From NCBI RefSeq assembly GCF_028502605.1, contig NC_079233.1, positions 1,302,001-1,366,000 on the forward strand: a stretch of DNA of 64,000 bases, read 5' to 3'. Positions 21,140 to 32,793 of the stretch are shown piece by piece. Within the stretch, counting starts at the first letter, position 1, and the number at the start of each line of letters is the position of its first letter. The stretch comes from Trichoderma breve (lineage: Eukaryota > Ascomycota > Sordariomycetes > Hypocreales > Hypocreaceae). Below the pieces are notes generated by a model. It made no database searches and was not told the origin of the DNA. It saw only the letters and a list, made by a program, of their open reading frames with translations. A program made the translations under genes and the position numbers.

Positions 21140-24100
21140 CGTGAAGTTTTTTTTTTGTTCTTTTCTGTCTTTCTTTGGGGGTAGTAAAAGGATTCGAATA
21201 TCGAAATCAGGAAAGGGAGGGAATCGAAATAAAAAGAGTCCAAATCAACAATAACACGTAATTACGTTCAAGCAATAAAACATGAAAACAAAAGATTATT
21301 AAAAAAGAAGAGTTTGTGTGCCTCAGTTCATTAGTTTATATAAAAAAAAAACCAAGGAAGCCACAAGAGGGAGAGCGAAGGGTCATGAATCAATGGCTTA
21401 AAACATCAACGCATGAAGTTTCCACCGGCGAGGCAAAAGCTGAAGAAAACGACCCGGAGCCTCATACATATATCAAACATTGGCTTCCGCACCAGCTAAG
21501 AAAGGAACGGGAAAATAAAAAAACGTACGATCCCCTTTTCCCTGCTTGCTCGGCCTTGCTATTCGCTCAGCTGCCACCCTTCACCTTGTTCGCTTTTAGT
21601 GTTCTCGGCCGTTCGTTTGCATGGCGCGTCGGTTCGTCTTTTCCTGCTTGCGTCCTAATACGATGTAACCTTGGCGGACTTGAGCAAGGCTAATACAGAC
21701 AGGTACCCCATTCGCCTCTTTTTTTTTCTGCTCTCTGTGTGTCTCTTTCTCACTATCTACTATTGCTTTTTTTCCCTGTAATAAACACTAAGCTCCAATT
21801 GATGAAGCGAATATTACATCGGCCGGCTGAATCACCTCAAAGCGGGAGTTGTCAAGGATGTCTTTGAGATTGCAAAATGCACCAAAGCGACCAGAGAGTT
21901 CATGCTGGGGGGCACAGCGAGGGCATGAACTCACTCACACCCATGTTAGAAAGCAAAAAAATTAAATAAAATAAAAGTGGCTATGATATTCCTCGTTAAG
22001 CCTCTTTGATCAGCCCGGCATCTTGCAGCACTAAACAGGCCTCAGGATTTCCAATGGGGAAGGCCAATACAAGGGAGGCCCCGACTGGAATCCGCATCCG
22101 AAACCCTTCACTTCATTCTCTCTGCCCTCGGAAGATTTTGATTCGATGAGCCATGGAGATTGGAGTGGGCCGTGGTACTTCTAGGATCTCAGCTCGGAAT
22201 CTCGAAGCATCAATCACTTTCCCATCGAGATTTGGGTTGGGCAATGCCGGCTGTTGGGAGGGCGGCCAACAGTGCAAAAAGGCATGTTACTTTTCTCTTT
22301 GTTTACATCATTTCTCTTGTGAAGATCATGCCCATTTCTGCAAATCTACGTTCGTATCACCGTCCCGATACGACCATCGAACGAGCGTCATTTTCATTTC
22401 CCCAGACGCATTGATGCCGATATTTCCTCGCCGTTACAGATTCGGCCTACGTGGAGTCCGCACGTCCCCCTTGTGCGTACAAAAACCGTTCGTCTTCGAT
22501 ACGATAGAGCAATCTCCAAGCTGCCGTCAGCTCAGGCCAATGCATTCCGTCGATATCATCAGCAGCCTAACTCTGTTACGCCTAACGCGATCCTGCCTGT
22601 CTTGGTCCCGGATATTAAAGAAGAAAGAAGCAAAATAAGGAATAATACAGACACACACAGCGGCCAGCCAAAACACCTCGAAATCTCACCCTTCGCCTCC
22701 CACCCAAGACACAAAATCTGCGGCCGTCGGAAACCCCTGTTCTGCCGCGCTTCCTCCCGCGGATGATCCGGACGCTCGGGTCGCTTCCGAGCCCTGAACG
22801 GTCCCCCAAAATGCCAAACCAAGTCGGGCATGAGAGGCGAAATCCAACCTCCATAAAAACGGAGGACCGAAAAAGATGGACCTACAGTAGTACGATCCGC
22901 TGAATGCTACACCAAATACCCTTTAGTGCGGAAAACCAAACATTCAAATCCTAGTGGCATTGGTGTTAACGCCGAGAAGAGAGAAGAAGCAGATGGGAGC
23001 CGTTTTGTCTTACCCCTTCGTGTTCCAATTCATCACACGACGTACGAGTGGTATCCAGAAACCAAGAGGCGGGACCTAAAACATCGTGAAACCAACCGTC
23101 GTGAGAATCAGGAGTCGTCTTAAAACCAAAACCCGCGTACTATACAGCCCAACAGGGCAGAATCAAAACACAAAACACCAGCAAAAAGAAAGACTTCAGT
23201 CAGTATCATATAAATTGCCTGCATACGAGCATCGGGAGGCGCAGCCAGACCGAATCGATAACCGACGGCACATCACTTTAACATCGGCTAGACACCGAGA
23301 AAAGACAAACCAACAACCCGTTATTAATCAAATCTCTACCCCCAGCCCTTGCCCAAGCATAAAAGTAATCAAAAGACGTCTTTGAAAGCCCAATGCAAAA
23401 ATTGTGCCTTAACCGAAGACTATTGCATCGCCCTCTCCCCTACTTCTACTTCCGTAATGCCGCGCTTCTCGTCTCCGCCGGCCGGCTTACTGCTTGCTTG
23501 TACATACTTCGGCTTGATCCTTGAAAGCTGTCAGATAAGGATGCGCCGCCGACCGCCGTCGTAAACCCGCGCATCTAAGAAAAAAAAAGGCGTCTGGTCC
23601 ATGTCCTCCCCCCATCCCACTCGCGAGATAATAGAGTGCTGACGCGGAGCCCATCCTCGGCAAGCAAGTTGAGAAGGGGGAGAAAAATGTAACTGCGCAG
23701 CCAACACATTAGTAGGTAGGTAGTATGCAGAAGCGTAATACATAACATCGTCGCTACGTATTAGTAACTGGTGCTGGCTTCATCTGCTGGGCCTTCCGAC
23801 GGCTGCGACATCCGTCAAACCTCCAAACAGCTACGATCTTCACGTTTTCACGAGCTACACGGCTTGCTCCGACGGCCGTGATGCCAAACTGGCCCGTGTG
23901 GCTGGTGGCTTCCGACCAGCGGTGACGCCTCCTCAACGACGGAGAAGCTGGAGATGCGTGTATAAGACATGCTGGACCAACATGTCTTTGCATGAAGTGT
24001 GTGAGGGCTCAAATAATAGACGTTTATTATTGGGCAAAGCAGATGCTATTCCCAGTCAATTCGATTCTTCATTCATATTCGCGTGACCATATGCCCAACG

Positions 24101-24243
24101 TATAATCCATCTATAATACTACCTACCTTTTCCCTCATTGTCCCTCATTGGTCGATTCTCACTTTCTCGTCTGAGACATCTATACCAAGAGGAGACATAA
24201 AACGTTATCAAGTCTCAAGGAGTTTTCACATAAAATCCTCGTC
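21140..24243. other. Long intergenic region between two divergent promoters
   Basis: It holds the upstream regions of the permease (left) and the monooxygenase (right). I see no recognisable gene. Pyrimidine-rich tracts at 21540-21780 and A-rich stretches near 23100-23400 are the main texture. It may contain long 5' UTRs. Confidence 0.5.
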
Positions 24244-25509
24244 ATGTCCGCCGCAGCCAAAAGCCCATCAACATCCTCCCTCAGCATAGCCATCGTTGGC
24301 TCCGGCTTGGGTGGTCTCTCCGCCGCCATTGCCCTCCGGCGTGCCGGCCATCAAGTTACCATCTATGAGCGATATGACTTTGGCGGAGAAGTTGGCGCAT
24401 CGCTGTCGCTCGCCTCCAATGGCTCACGGTTCCTGCACGAATGGGAAGTGGACATTCCGGCCGCTAAGCCCGTCATTCTGCGGAACCTCGTCATGCACGA
24501 TTGGTCGTCGGGAGAGATTTCCGGCCAGTATCCACTGGGAGACTATCGTGAGCGGTTTGGAACGGACTACAACAATTTCCACAGAATTGATCTCCATAAG
24601 CACCTAAAAGATGTTGCCACTGCCGAAGCGGGCCAGGGCCCTCCGGCACAGCTAAAAGTGTGGCATAAAGCGATCAAGCTAGATCCCGCCGAGGGCAGGA
24701 TAACATTTGAAAACGACAACGAGGTTGTTCATGATGTTGTCGTTTGTGCGGATGGAATTCGAAGCCAAATGCGGGAGCAGCTTGGCATCACTCCGCAAGT
24801 CACGCCATCCACCTCATGTTGCTATCGGTGCATTATAAGCACAAAAAAACTCCGCGAGTTGGGCCTCGGCGAATTCGCTGATAACAGTGCTATTGAGTTC
24901 TGGGGCGGAAAAGGCATCAATAAGATTGTCATGAGCCCTTGCTCCAACCATGAGGTCGTCAGCTGCTATTGCTTCTACCCGGCTGAGAAGAACGATCTCA
25001 AGGAGGATGGCTGGAACATCTCGTCCACGGGCGAGAATCTGGCAGCAACATTCCCTGATCTGGACGAGAGACTCCGGCTCCTCTTTCTAAATGCAGAGGA
25101 CATCAAGATGTGGCGTCTTTACAATCACGAGCCCTACCCATATTGGGTAAATGGCCGCTGCTGCCTCCTTGGGGACGCAGCTCATCCCATGATGCCTGAT
25201 CAGTCTCAAGGCGCCTGTATGGCCCTGGAGGATGCTGGAGCGCTGGGTATCCTCTTCTCGGAAAAGTATGCACATCTGTCAATACCAGAGAAGCTTCAAA
25301 TGTACGAGCTTGAGCGCAGACCGCGTGCCACGCGAGTGCAAGAGAGCAGCCGGCGAGCCAGAACAGATATTACGGAACGCATCGGTTGGAGCAGCGCCAA
25401 TGACCGGCCAGGGAAGCTGACCATTGAAGAGGTGTGTGGGTACGATATGCATTCTCATGTGGCTGAGCTGGAAGAGAAGCTCTCAAATCCCGTATCGAAC
25501 CCCTGGTAG
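24244..25509 (+). CDS. FAD-dependent monooxygenase, salicylate hydroxylase-like
   Basis: 421 residues, single exon. This is a group A aromatic-hydroxylase-type flavoprotein. The FAD dinucleotide motif GSGLGGLSAAIALRRAG starts near residue 18 and ends in an acidic beta-2 (YERYD). The DG motif is VVCADGIRSQMR near 178. The GD motif GDAAHPMMPDQSQGACMALED lies near 314-334 and contacts the FAD pyrophosphate and ribityl chain. Expected reaction: NAD(P)H- and O2-dependent hydroxylation or decarboxylating hydroxylation of an aromatic or polyketide-like substrate. No membrane anchor is visible. It converges on the zinc-cluster regulator 217 bp downstream, which could control it, though convergence alone does not show that. 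Confidence 0.88.
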   Translation: MSAAAKSPSTSSLSIAIVGSGLGGLSAAIALRRAGHQVTIYERYDFGGEVGASLSLASNGSRFLHEWEVDIPAAKPVILRNLVMHDWSSGEISGQYPLGDYRERFGTDYNNFHRIDLHKHLKDVATAEAGQGPPAQLKVWHKAIKLDPAEGRITFENDNEVVHDVVVCADGIRSQMREQLGITPQVTPSTSCCYRCIISTKKLRELGLGEFADNSAIEFWGGKGINKIVMSPCSNHEVVSCYCFYPAEKNDLKEDGWNISSTGENLAATFPDLDERLRLLFLNAEDIKMWRLYNHEPYPYWVNGRCCLLGDAAHPMMPDQSQGACMALEDAGALGILFSEKYAHLSIPEKLQMYELERRPRATRVQESSRRARTDITERIGWSSANDRPGKLTIEEVCGYDMHSHVAELEEKLSNPVSNPW

Positions 25510-25726
25510 ACATGCAACAGTAACATTTATCGTTGCCGCTGCTACGGTGTTTTTGCTGTACTTCCTGCCGATGTAATGCTAGTTGCGGCAGCCTCTCTGA
25601 TTCGGTTGCTGGTGCGATTCGATAAATTGTATCAGCAAGGAATAGGAGCACCATATCCAGCTAACCGATTGAGCCAAGACGTGCTCGTTTTTTTCTCTTC
25701 AGCAACAAAATCAAGGCATATTGTGC

Positions 25727-27634
25727 TCAGAAAACAGCCAGACCATGCATCTCCTCGTATCTGATGCGTGCCCAGTTGACAATAGTGCCCGTGCCCTCAG
25801 TTTGATCCCTCATCCTCCAGACTCGCTCCACTAGCTCTCGAGCATTGTAAATGTACCCGAAGCCACAGGTGCGCTCCATAACAAGGAGGCGGTCCTGAAT
25901 GACAACACGCTGCTCCATAGTCCAGCATGCACCCCCAGCCATGACCAAGGGGTACATGAGACAGGGCTCCAAGGGGCTGCCATAGCGGATCTTTTGCACT
26001 GACTCCAAGATGCCCTCGACGTTGGTGACCACTCTGGCATCGTTCAAGTCGTACCCCTCCACAATCTGGTGGAGGCGGAGCCTAATGGCAAACTCGTAGG
26101 CCATAGTTGCGTGCAATACATCGTCATTGTTGGTCACATTGGCGGACCAAGCGGCTCGTGGCAAGCCGCCGTATTCATATGACCAATGGTTGATGCGTTC
26201 TTCGATTTGCATGGCTTCCTTGCGAAAGGCGGCTTCTGAAGCGCGATCAACGCGGGTTTTCCGCTTGTCAGCAAGCGAGTTGACTACGTCGACTAGATGA
26301 AATAGCTCCTTGGGGATGCCGTAAATTGCCGAGTCTTCATCATCGGGGGAGGCCGTCAGCCGATCCAGCGTAGCTGCCTCCCGCTCATCTTCACCCATGA
26401 GCGGGGGCTTGCACGTCGACGTCGTAGCAGCAGAATCGAGGAACCGGGCAAGCCGCACGAGAAACTTGTTATGGCCATTCATACGATCACCCTGCTGCTG
26501 ATTCATCAATGCTGTCAACAGCCTCTTGGCGCCCTTCAGATGGAGCTGCCACCCTTCGCTGGTGCCATCGAACAGCTCCGTCATACACAGGAGTAGGCTG
26601 CTAACAAGGGCGATGTCGGCGTTGGATCTATCCACGTGAGGCAGGAGCCTAGCCAGAGCCTGCGTCGCTTTGCTTTGGTGGTATAAACCCCTGTCTGCCA
26701 GTTGAGGTTGCAATTTGCGCCAGTGGTTCGCAGAAAGGGCCAGGATGCAGTGCATGACGAGATCATTGGAGCGAGCAATGGGGAGCAAGTAGCCGTTGTA
26801 GGGATTATTGGTGGACATGCGGCGAGACAGTAGAGACGACACAATGGTCATGTAGTGGTTGAGTAAAGCCCTGTCGTGGGACGAAGTCAACTGCGGCAGC
26901 AACTGCGGGTTATAGATAGATAGTGACGACAGGGACGTCATGGGCGATACAGTGAGGGAGTCATGGGAGTCCGATTGAGGGCTGTCGTAGCTTATTGGTG
27001 TTATTGACTCGTGCCAACCTACTGGGGACGAGCCATGCTGATCCCAGGCAGATCTGTCGGCTGGGATTTCGATTAAATCATTGGTGGACGCTGTCGGCGG
27101 CATGCCTCCAAAGTGATGATCCAACGAGTAGTGGCTGATGCTGGCACTGCTGGAGCTGCTGCTGCTGGAAGAACTCAAGGCCGGACTGTTACCGCCTCGA
27201 ATGATGAGCTCAGTGGTAGACCCGTCGGCGATGCCATCGACAGCCACGGACTCCGTGATGGGAATATCTCTGGAAGCCACAGTCTCGGCGGACATGGATG
27301 CCGGTGCACCCACAGTCACGGCAGCGGCTGCGGTCTTGTCCTTGGGACGCTCGGCGGGCCACGCGCAGTCGAGGCACAGGCGCCTGCAGTCGCCGCATCG
27401 TGGCTTCGTCTCGTCGCATTTCTTCTTGCGGCGCTTGCACATGAGGCACCCCGTCTGCACTCTGCGGATGCGTGCTTTGGGTAGGTCGCCCACTTGCTGG
27501 TTGGCCGAGCTGCTGGAGTCGCGTGGGCGACAGGGAAGGCTCAGGCGCAGACACCGCGCACATGGCACGCTGCCATCGCAGGCCTGCTTGATCTGGGCGC
27601 AGCGATGGCATACGGGACGGCTGTCGGAGCCCAT
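25727..27634 (-). CDS. Fungal transcription factor with two N-terminal Zn2Cys6 clusters
   Basis: 635 residues from the ATG at 27634, which has a good context (ATCGCCATGGG). An earlier in-frame ATG at 27757 adds 41 low-complexity charged residues and is less likely. Cluster 1 (residues 9-35) is C-x2-C-x6-C-x5-C-x2-C-x6-C. Cluster 2 (63-90) is C-x2-C-x6-C-x6-C-x2-C-x6-C, with the usual basic stretch CKRRKKKC. Cluster 1 has few basic residues between its second and third cysteines. A Ser-rich, probably disordered stretch follows, including a run of serines. From about residue 250 an alpha-helical region (HDRALLNHYM, then LALSANHWRK, then ELFDGTSEGWQLHLKGAKRLL) matches the fungal-specific regulator domain Fungal_trans_2. 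Likely a nuclear regulator of a nearby or metabolic gene set; target unknown. Confidence 0.88.
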   Translation of the reverse strand: MGSDSRPVCHRCAQIKQACDGSVPCARCLRLSLPCRPRDSSSSANQQVGDLPKARIRRVQTGCLMCKRRKKKCDETKPRCGDCRRLCLDCAWPAERPKDKTAAAAVTVGAPASMSAETVASRDIPITESVAVDGIADGSTTELIIRGGNSPALSSSSSSSSSSASISHYSLDHHFGGMPPTASTNDLIEIPADRSAWDQHGSSPVGWHESITPISYDSPQSDSHDSLTVSPMTSLSSLSIYNPQLLPQLTSSHDRALLNHYMTIVSSLLSRRMSTNNPYNGYLLPIARSNDLVMHCILALSANHWRKLQPQLADRGLYHQSKATQALARLLPHVDRSNADIALVSSLLLCMTELFDGTSEGWQLHLKGAKRLLTALMNQQQGDRMNGHNKFLVRLARFLDSAATTSTCKPPLMGEDEREAATLDRLTASPDDEDSAIYGIPKELFHLVDVVNSLADKRKTRVDRASEAAFRKEAMQIEERINHWSYEYGGLPRAAWSANVTNNDDVLHATMAYEFAIRLRLHQIVEGYDLNDARVVTNVEGILESVQKIRYGSPLEPCLMYPLVMAGGACWTMEQRVVIQDRLLVMERTCGFGYIYNARELVERVWRMRDQTEGTGTIVNWARIRYEEMHGLAVF

Positions 27635-30600
27635 GGCGATGATGTGGGATGGATGTTGCGTTTCTGTCTTGTCTTGTCCTGTCTTGTCCTGCGGTTTTCT
27701 CTCTCTTTCTCTCCCCCTGTCTTTCTTTTCCTTTTCCTCCTCTTCTCTCTCACACAACTCTCTCTCTCAACCAGCAAGTCCTGGCCTTGTCCACGCACGG
27801 TTTCCACGACACACACTCACAAGATTCTCCAACTGCGCGTTTCAACAGGTTGGTGGTGGTAATACAGTTGGCCGAGCCTCCAGGCCCCAGTTTTTGCCGC
27901 CTCGAAATCACTCGTCTGCCCGTGCAAAGCGGGTATGGCTTAAGGAGGCTTTTCTTAGATGGAGCGGGCGCGGCAATAATGCAAGAGTCGTCTTCAAAAC
28001 CTCTCGATTCCCACTGCTGTTCATGGCGAGGTCGAGCGTCAATAGGATCAGAGGGTTTGTCGAAGACGGGGGCGTTGATGCAGATGGGGGGGAAGCCCTT
28101 TCGGCGAAGCAAAGTTGGTTGGTTCTACAAAAGCGGTAGTATCAAGAGGGAAACCGAGCAGGACTCGGGAATACTTGTACGGGACGGGGCGGACCCCGGT
28201 AGATAATGGCACAGGTACAGTTACTTGCGCATCCTGGTGGTGCCGATCTGGCTGCAGCGGGGGGTCTGTCTTGGGGCCCCCAATGGATCCTGGATCTTTG
28301 CTGGTAGCGCTACGGGGCAGGATGTAGCGTCCAACGCCAGTGCAGTGTGTGGACTCGGCTCGTGTGCGTAAGTACCGGTACGAGTACGCACACGCGCACT
28401 CCAGATGTCGATGGTTGCGACAGGACACTTGGACCTGTCAGCCGGCAGGCGTAGGTACTGCCTTGTTTGCATCGTTTAGCGAGTGAGAGCATGGAAAGGT
28501 GCTAGCAGGGCCGCCAGAAGCCCCGACATGCCCCTGTAAGCACCAGGCCGAACAAGGTCGATGGAAGCACTGGATTCCATGACTGGAATGTACGAGTAAC
28601 AACAGCGGCAGAGCAGAGGTGCTGGGCTAGGCTAAGCTGCCGTCATCTGAGGACAGGTTGACGAGAACTTGGAGTTTGCCCATCATTGGGAAGACGGTTA
28701 ACTACACTAGTATATACAAAGCATAGCGGAGAGGGGTGGGGAGATCGGTCAATAGGGATCAATGCCGCCATCGCCGTCTCCGAGACAAGAGACATGCTCC
28801 ATTTGGTGCTATACTTGGGACAATCCATTCGATATACTCGTACTGCACTGGTTCAATCTATTTTGATAGAGCTAGGTGCTGTAATTACTAAATAACGTGC
28901 CACTCACCTATTCGTACTACGGCCTTGGGTAGTACCAAGGTACTGTACGAGTCTTGGGTATATCTTGACGGGAGATCAATTCAGTTCCATGCGTCTGCCG
29001 TTTTTCGCTCCTACGAGCACCTACCTAATAGATCATAGAGGTATTCGCATGAAGCGATCTGGTGTTTAAAGGGATTAGTCTAGGTACTCCAGACTCCATA
29101 CACCGTACTCGTACATGCAGTAGCAAAGAAGGAGGGGGCCAGTAAGCACACATGGATGTTTACCGTGGCTGTCTCGCAAACATGCTGATCCCGTCGATTC
29201 GGGACTGGCACTTGGTGACTGCGATGCGATGCGATGCGATGCGGAAGTTCCTGTAATGCACGCACCTTCTTTTAGCCAGCATGCACCACACATTACTTTA
29301 CGGCAGGTTGATTTATAAGGAACTTTACACTTCAAGGTTGGCTTCTGTACCAGTACATCTCCAGAGTCTCGTAAATTTTCGTGTGTCCCGCCGGGGAGAA
29401 TCCAGGAAGGGGCCGCCTCGAGCTACTACGACTGGCCGGCCCCATTGCGCCGTTTCGTTTTCTCCCAGCGTTTTGGAATTGGATCAATGGATCCCTTTGC
29501 CGACCAGAATCCGCCCATCCTTTTCTTCCCATCCGTGTATCCTACATATGCCGACCTGGGTATTGGTACCTCTACCCATACGAGCAGCTCAGCACTTCAG
29601 GTTCGCTCTACTCTATCAGCTTGCTCGCTAATCAGAAGCCACAGGCCGCCGGCGCTGCAGAACTCGGGGGCCTAAGATGCAGATCCCTCTGCTCGCCCCT
29701 CAGCACCATCTGCGGGTTTCAAAGCAAAAGGCCTCGACAGCTGCAACTCACTAGGCGGAGCACTGATCATGATCCATTCTGTGCGGTGCCGCAGTTGACA
29801 CTTGATGTGCTGTTGGTGTGCATACAGCCGGGAATGCATCCCGTCAGCTCCATCGTCGGCCAACTTTTCGCTCCTCTCCCAAGCACACAATCATACCGTA
29901 CCTGCACGAGCACATCCGGGACTGGACATAACGCCCTTTCTCCTCTCTGCAGCCATCCAGCAGCCAGCGGCGCCCCTCGCTAAAGAGCTAAAGGGAGGCG
30001 GTCATCCTTCCTCGCCTTATCTCCATGCCCTCACTGCATCGCCGCATGATGCGCCACGCCAAAGCAAGACAAACGCTTGTTGCTACGCCCGAAAGGGGAC
30101 GCACTAGATCCCCGATATCCCAGCTAGACTGCATTGTTGCAATTGGCCAAGACCCTAGTCAGGACCGGCACCAGAGATTTGAGAGGCGGGGACGGGCTTG
30201 ATTGCTTGACTAGCAGCAACGCATCTCGAGACGATAGGCGGCGGCAACTGGGACTGAGACAAGCATATCTGGATTAATGCATCAAATCCATACTGTGTCG
30301 TTCTCGTACGAGCACCGTTGCTGTGGGCGAGAAAGAGGGGGCTCGTGAGAAAAGGGTCTGGTTGGACCTCCATGGCCTCTGCAGTTCCTGACGCTAGGCC
30401 GCGAGCAACAAACGAAGCGCGCAGCAAAGGAGCATGAACCGGTCGGCTCTCGTGGCGTCAACCTCCAATACGGGCCTTGCCGAGCTGTCAAGAAGTATAT
30501 CGGGGTGGCATGAATCGTGCTCCCGTTTTGACTGAACCAACACGCGCAAGTCACCAACGTAACAGCGCTCAACACGGCAATGATAGTCCATCACCCTCGC

Positions 30601-31749
30601 AGCGTTCGTCGACCACTGCAGATGAGCATCGCACACCTGGTACCTGTACCTGTCATGCTCGCGCTCTCTGCCCACGATTGTGTCTGTACGGGGTACTTGA
30701 ACGAATCAACGCGGCCCGCATGTACTAATACCCTAGCCGGCCAATCCACTGGAAGGAAAAAAAGAACGGAGAGGAAAGAAGAGAAAACTCTGAACCCTTG
30801 CTCGGCTCATCTCGCTCCGGCATGGGATAGGATCCTACTGTACTCCTAGTGGGGAGTGGGTTCTTTGGCTGAGATGACTTGATTCGAAGGATGGCCTGCT
30901 CACAAGCAAGGGTCGCATTCGCACGGCTTTTAATTATTAATGTTGGCCTGCAATGCAAAACGAACATGGACACACTGCTACTGCGTTACACCGGTTTTGG
31001 TGGTACGAGGGCCGGCATAAGCACCCAATTTGGCTCACTTTCTGGCACATGTCAGGTCAGAGCTTGGCCCGATGAAACCGGTTTCTGCAGGAAGAGAGAA
31101 ACATTGGGATCCGAGGGGGTGTGAGTGCGAATCAAATGTGTGTGTGCGTGCGTGCGTGTGAAAGCGTGAGTGCGTATGGTACCTGCGCTACCAGAACAAG
31201 CAGCATGTCACATCCATATGTTTGGACCTCGGCGGAGCAGACAGCGAAGGTTTCTGTCCCATCGGTGCCAATGCAACGCAACGACAACTAGGGAGAGGGA
31301 GGGTAACGGTACATTCAACGTGCATGTGCGGTATTACGCATGCTTTCTTGCCAGAAGTGCCCGGATATGTCTTTTACCCATGTTGGGTTGACGATCGGCA
31401 ATACTTTGGATTCGTCAGTGGTCAAGAGGAGAGAGAGCTTGGTCTGGCTTGTCTGGATAGGTCATGTCTAATTCTTTTTTCATCATCATGATATGTACAT
31501 TTCGACGGATCGCTTGCTCTTGGAAAGAGACGTGGGAGAAACAATAACAAACAGGGGAAAGGCCAACAAACATTGAACATGGGCCGGAACAGCGAATCGC
31601 ACGGGATGCATCGTCAGTTCCACTCAACAGTTCCATCATAGCCAACGCACCGGGAGAATCCTGCCAAGCAGATGCACTTGCACAGTACTTGTGTTTGGAC
31701 TCGTACAGCACCCAGTACCGAGTTGAAATGGCTGCGTCCCAGCCCTCCC
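27635..31749. other. Gene-poor 4.1-kb interval
   Basis: The left end is the regulator's GA-rich leader (minus strand). I see no conserved protein. Landmarks are an inverted repeat at 28361-28394, four GCGAT pentamers at 29221-29243, a GTGTGTGCGTGC run near 31140 and many ACTCGTAC/GTACGAGT words (near 28377, 28590, 28838, 28944, 29105, 30303 and 31699). The right end is the 3' side of the hydrolase. Confidence 0.5.
28361..28394. repeat. Perfect 10-bp inverted repeat with a palindromic loop
   Basis: CGTGTGCGTA (28361-28370) is complementary to TACGCACACG (28385-28394). The 14-nt loop itself contains the palindrome GTACCGGTAC. It could be a dyad binding site or a hairpin. Confidence 0.6.
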
Positions 31750-32793
31750 TCACGAGTCAGAGTGAGCCATCCGAAGCTCCCTGGCGGTGCTGTCAATGAA
31801 CTCTCTCCCTTGCCAGAGCGCCTCGTCCATGTGCATGAATGGATGCGGGACACCGGGGAAGCGCCGTTGCGTTACCTCGACCCCATTCTCGACCAGCACC
31901 TGTGCGTATTTCTCGCCCTCGTCCCGCAGCGGATCGGCCGAGGCAGTGTAGATGAGCGTGCGAGGCAGGCCCTTGAAGTTTGGTGCCTTGAGCAGGTTGT
32001 TCTGCCATCCGATTCGCTCCTTGGCGGCATTGTGCGCCTCGGGCTCCGTGGGCAGTGTCGATAACTTCAGCTTGTCAAACCACGCCAGCCGGGCCCAGTT
32101 GAGTGTCGGTGCGAACTCGTTTTCTTGCATCGATGGCCAGGGTGAGTCGGCGGCCGTGGCATACTGCGAGATGTCGTCGACGACGGGTGTACCCGCAGCC
32201 ACCAGCCGCAGCGGGATGCCGGCGTCGCGAGCCAGATGCGCCACGGCCAGGGCGATGAAGCCGCCTGCTGACACGCCGCCCACCGAGATGCTGTCCGGGC
32301 GGATGTTGAACCTGGCTGCGCCCTGCTTGTGGACGTGCTCGACGGCGGCGAAGCTGTCTGTGACGCCTGTGGGATAAGCAAACTCGGGCACCAGGCGATA
32401 GGCCACGTCAATGACAGCCACGCCGGCCTTTTTGCAGTAGTGCTTGCAAATGTGACTCTCCGTATCCAGGTCCCCCAGCCCCCAGCCGCCGCCATGGAAG
32501 TCCAGATGCACCGGCCACGGGCCTGAAGTCTCGGGCTCGTAGACACGCACGGCCAGCTGTGTCCCATCGGCAAGGGGGATCACATCGTCGTAGATGCGCC
32601 CAACCTCCGGCGCCGGAGCCGTTCCATAACTGTAGAGCAGCGAGTAGTTGCCTCGCAGTGCCCCCAGATCAATTGGCTTGAGCGGCTTGGTCGCGACGTT
32701 GTCGTTGTAGAGCTTCTCGAAGGCGGGGTCTAGCTTGCCGGCCATGGAGGGGTGGAGGGGCTGAAGAGCCTCGTGTTTTCCGTCGGAAGCCAT
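31750..32793 (-). CDS. Alpha/beta hydrolase, hormone-sensitive-lipase type (esterase/lipase)
   Basis: 347 residues, one exon. The oxyanion-hole motif HGGGWG is at residues 100-105. The nucleophile elbow is GVSAGG with Ser175. The acid Asp287 lies in TASADPLRDEG, and the catalytic His317 lies in GVPHPF. This order and the HGGG motif place it in the alpha/beta hydrolase-3 (HSL, bacterial family IV) group. No signal peptide is seen, so it is probably cytosolic and hydrolyses small esters. The C-terminus ends AHSDS, which is not a clear peroxisomal signal. No neighbour suggests a specific pathway. Confidence 0.88.
   Translation of the reverse strand: MASDGKHEALQPLHPSMAGKLDPAFEKLYNDNVATKPLKPIDLGALRGNYSLLYSYGTAPAPEVGRIYDDVIPLADGTQLAVRVYEPETSGPWPVHLDFHGGGWGLGDLDTESHICKHYCKKAGVAVIDVAYRLVPEFAYPTGVTDSFAAVEHVHKQGAARFNIRPDSISVGGVSAGGFIALAVAHLARDAGIPLRLVAAGTPVVDDISQYATAADSPWPSMQENEFAPTLNWARLAWFDKLKLSTLPTEPEAHNAAKERIGWQNNLLKAPNFKGLPRTLIYTASADPLRDEGEKYAQVLVENGVEVTQRRFPGVPHPFMHMDEALWQGREFIDSTARELRMAHSDS

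Noticed and set aside
27138..28139. 333-codon plus-strand ORF
   Set aside because: Mostly antisense to the zinc-cluster regulator and then runs through its pyrimidine-rich leader; no domain.
31137..31170. GTGTGTGCGTGC simple repeat, and GCGAT x4 at 29221-29243
   Set aside because: Ordinary microsatellite-like runs; not informative.
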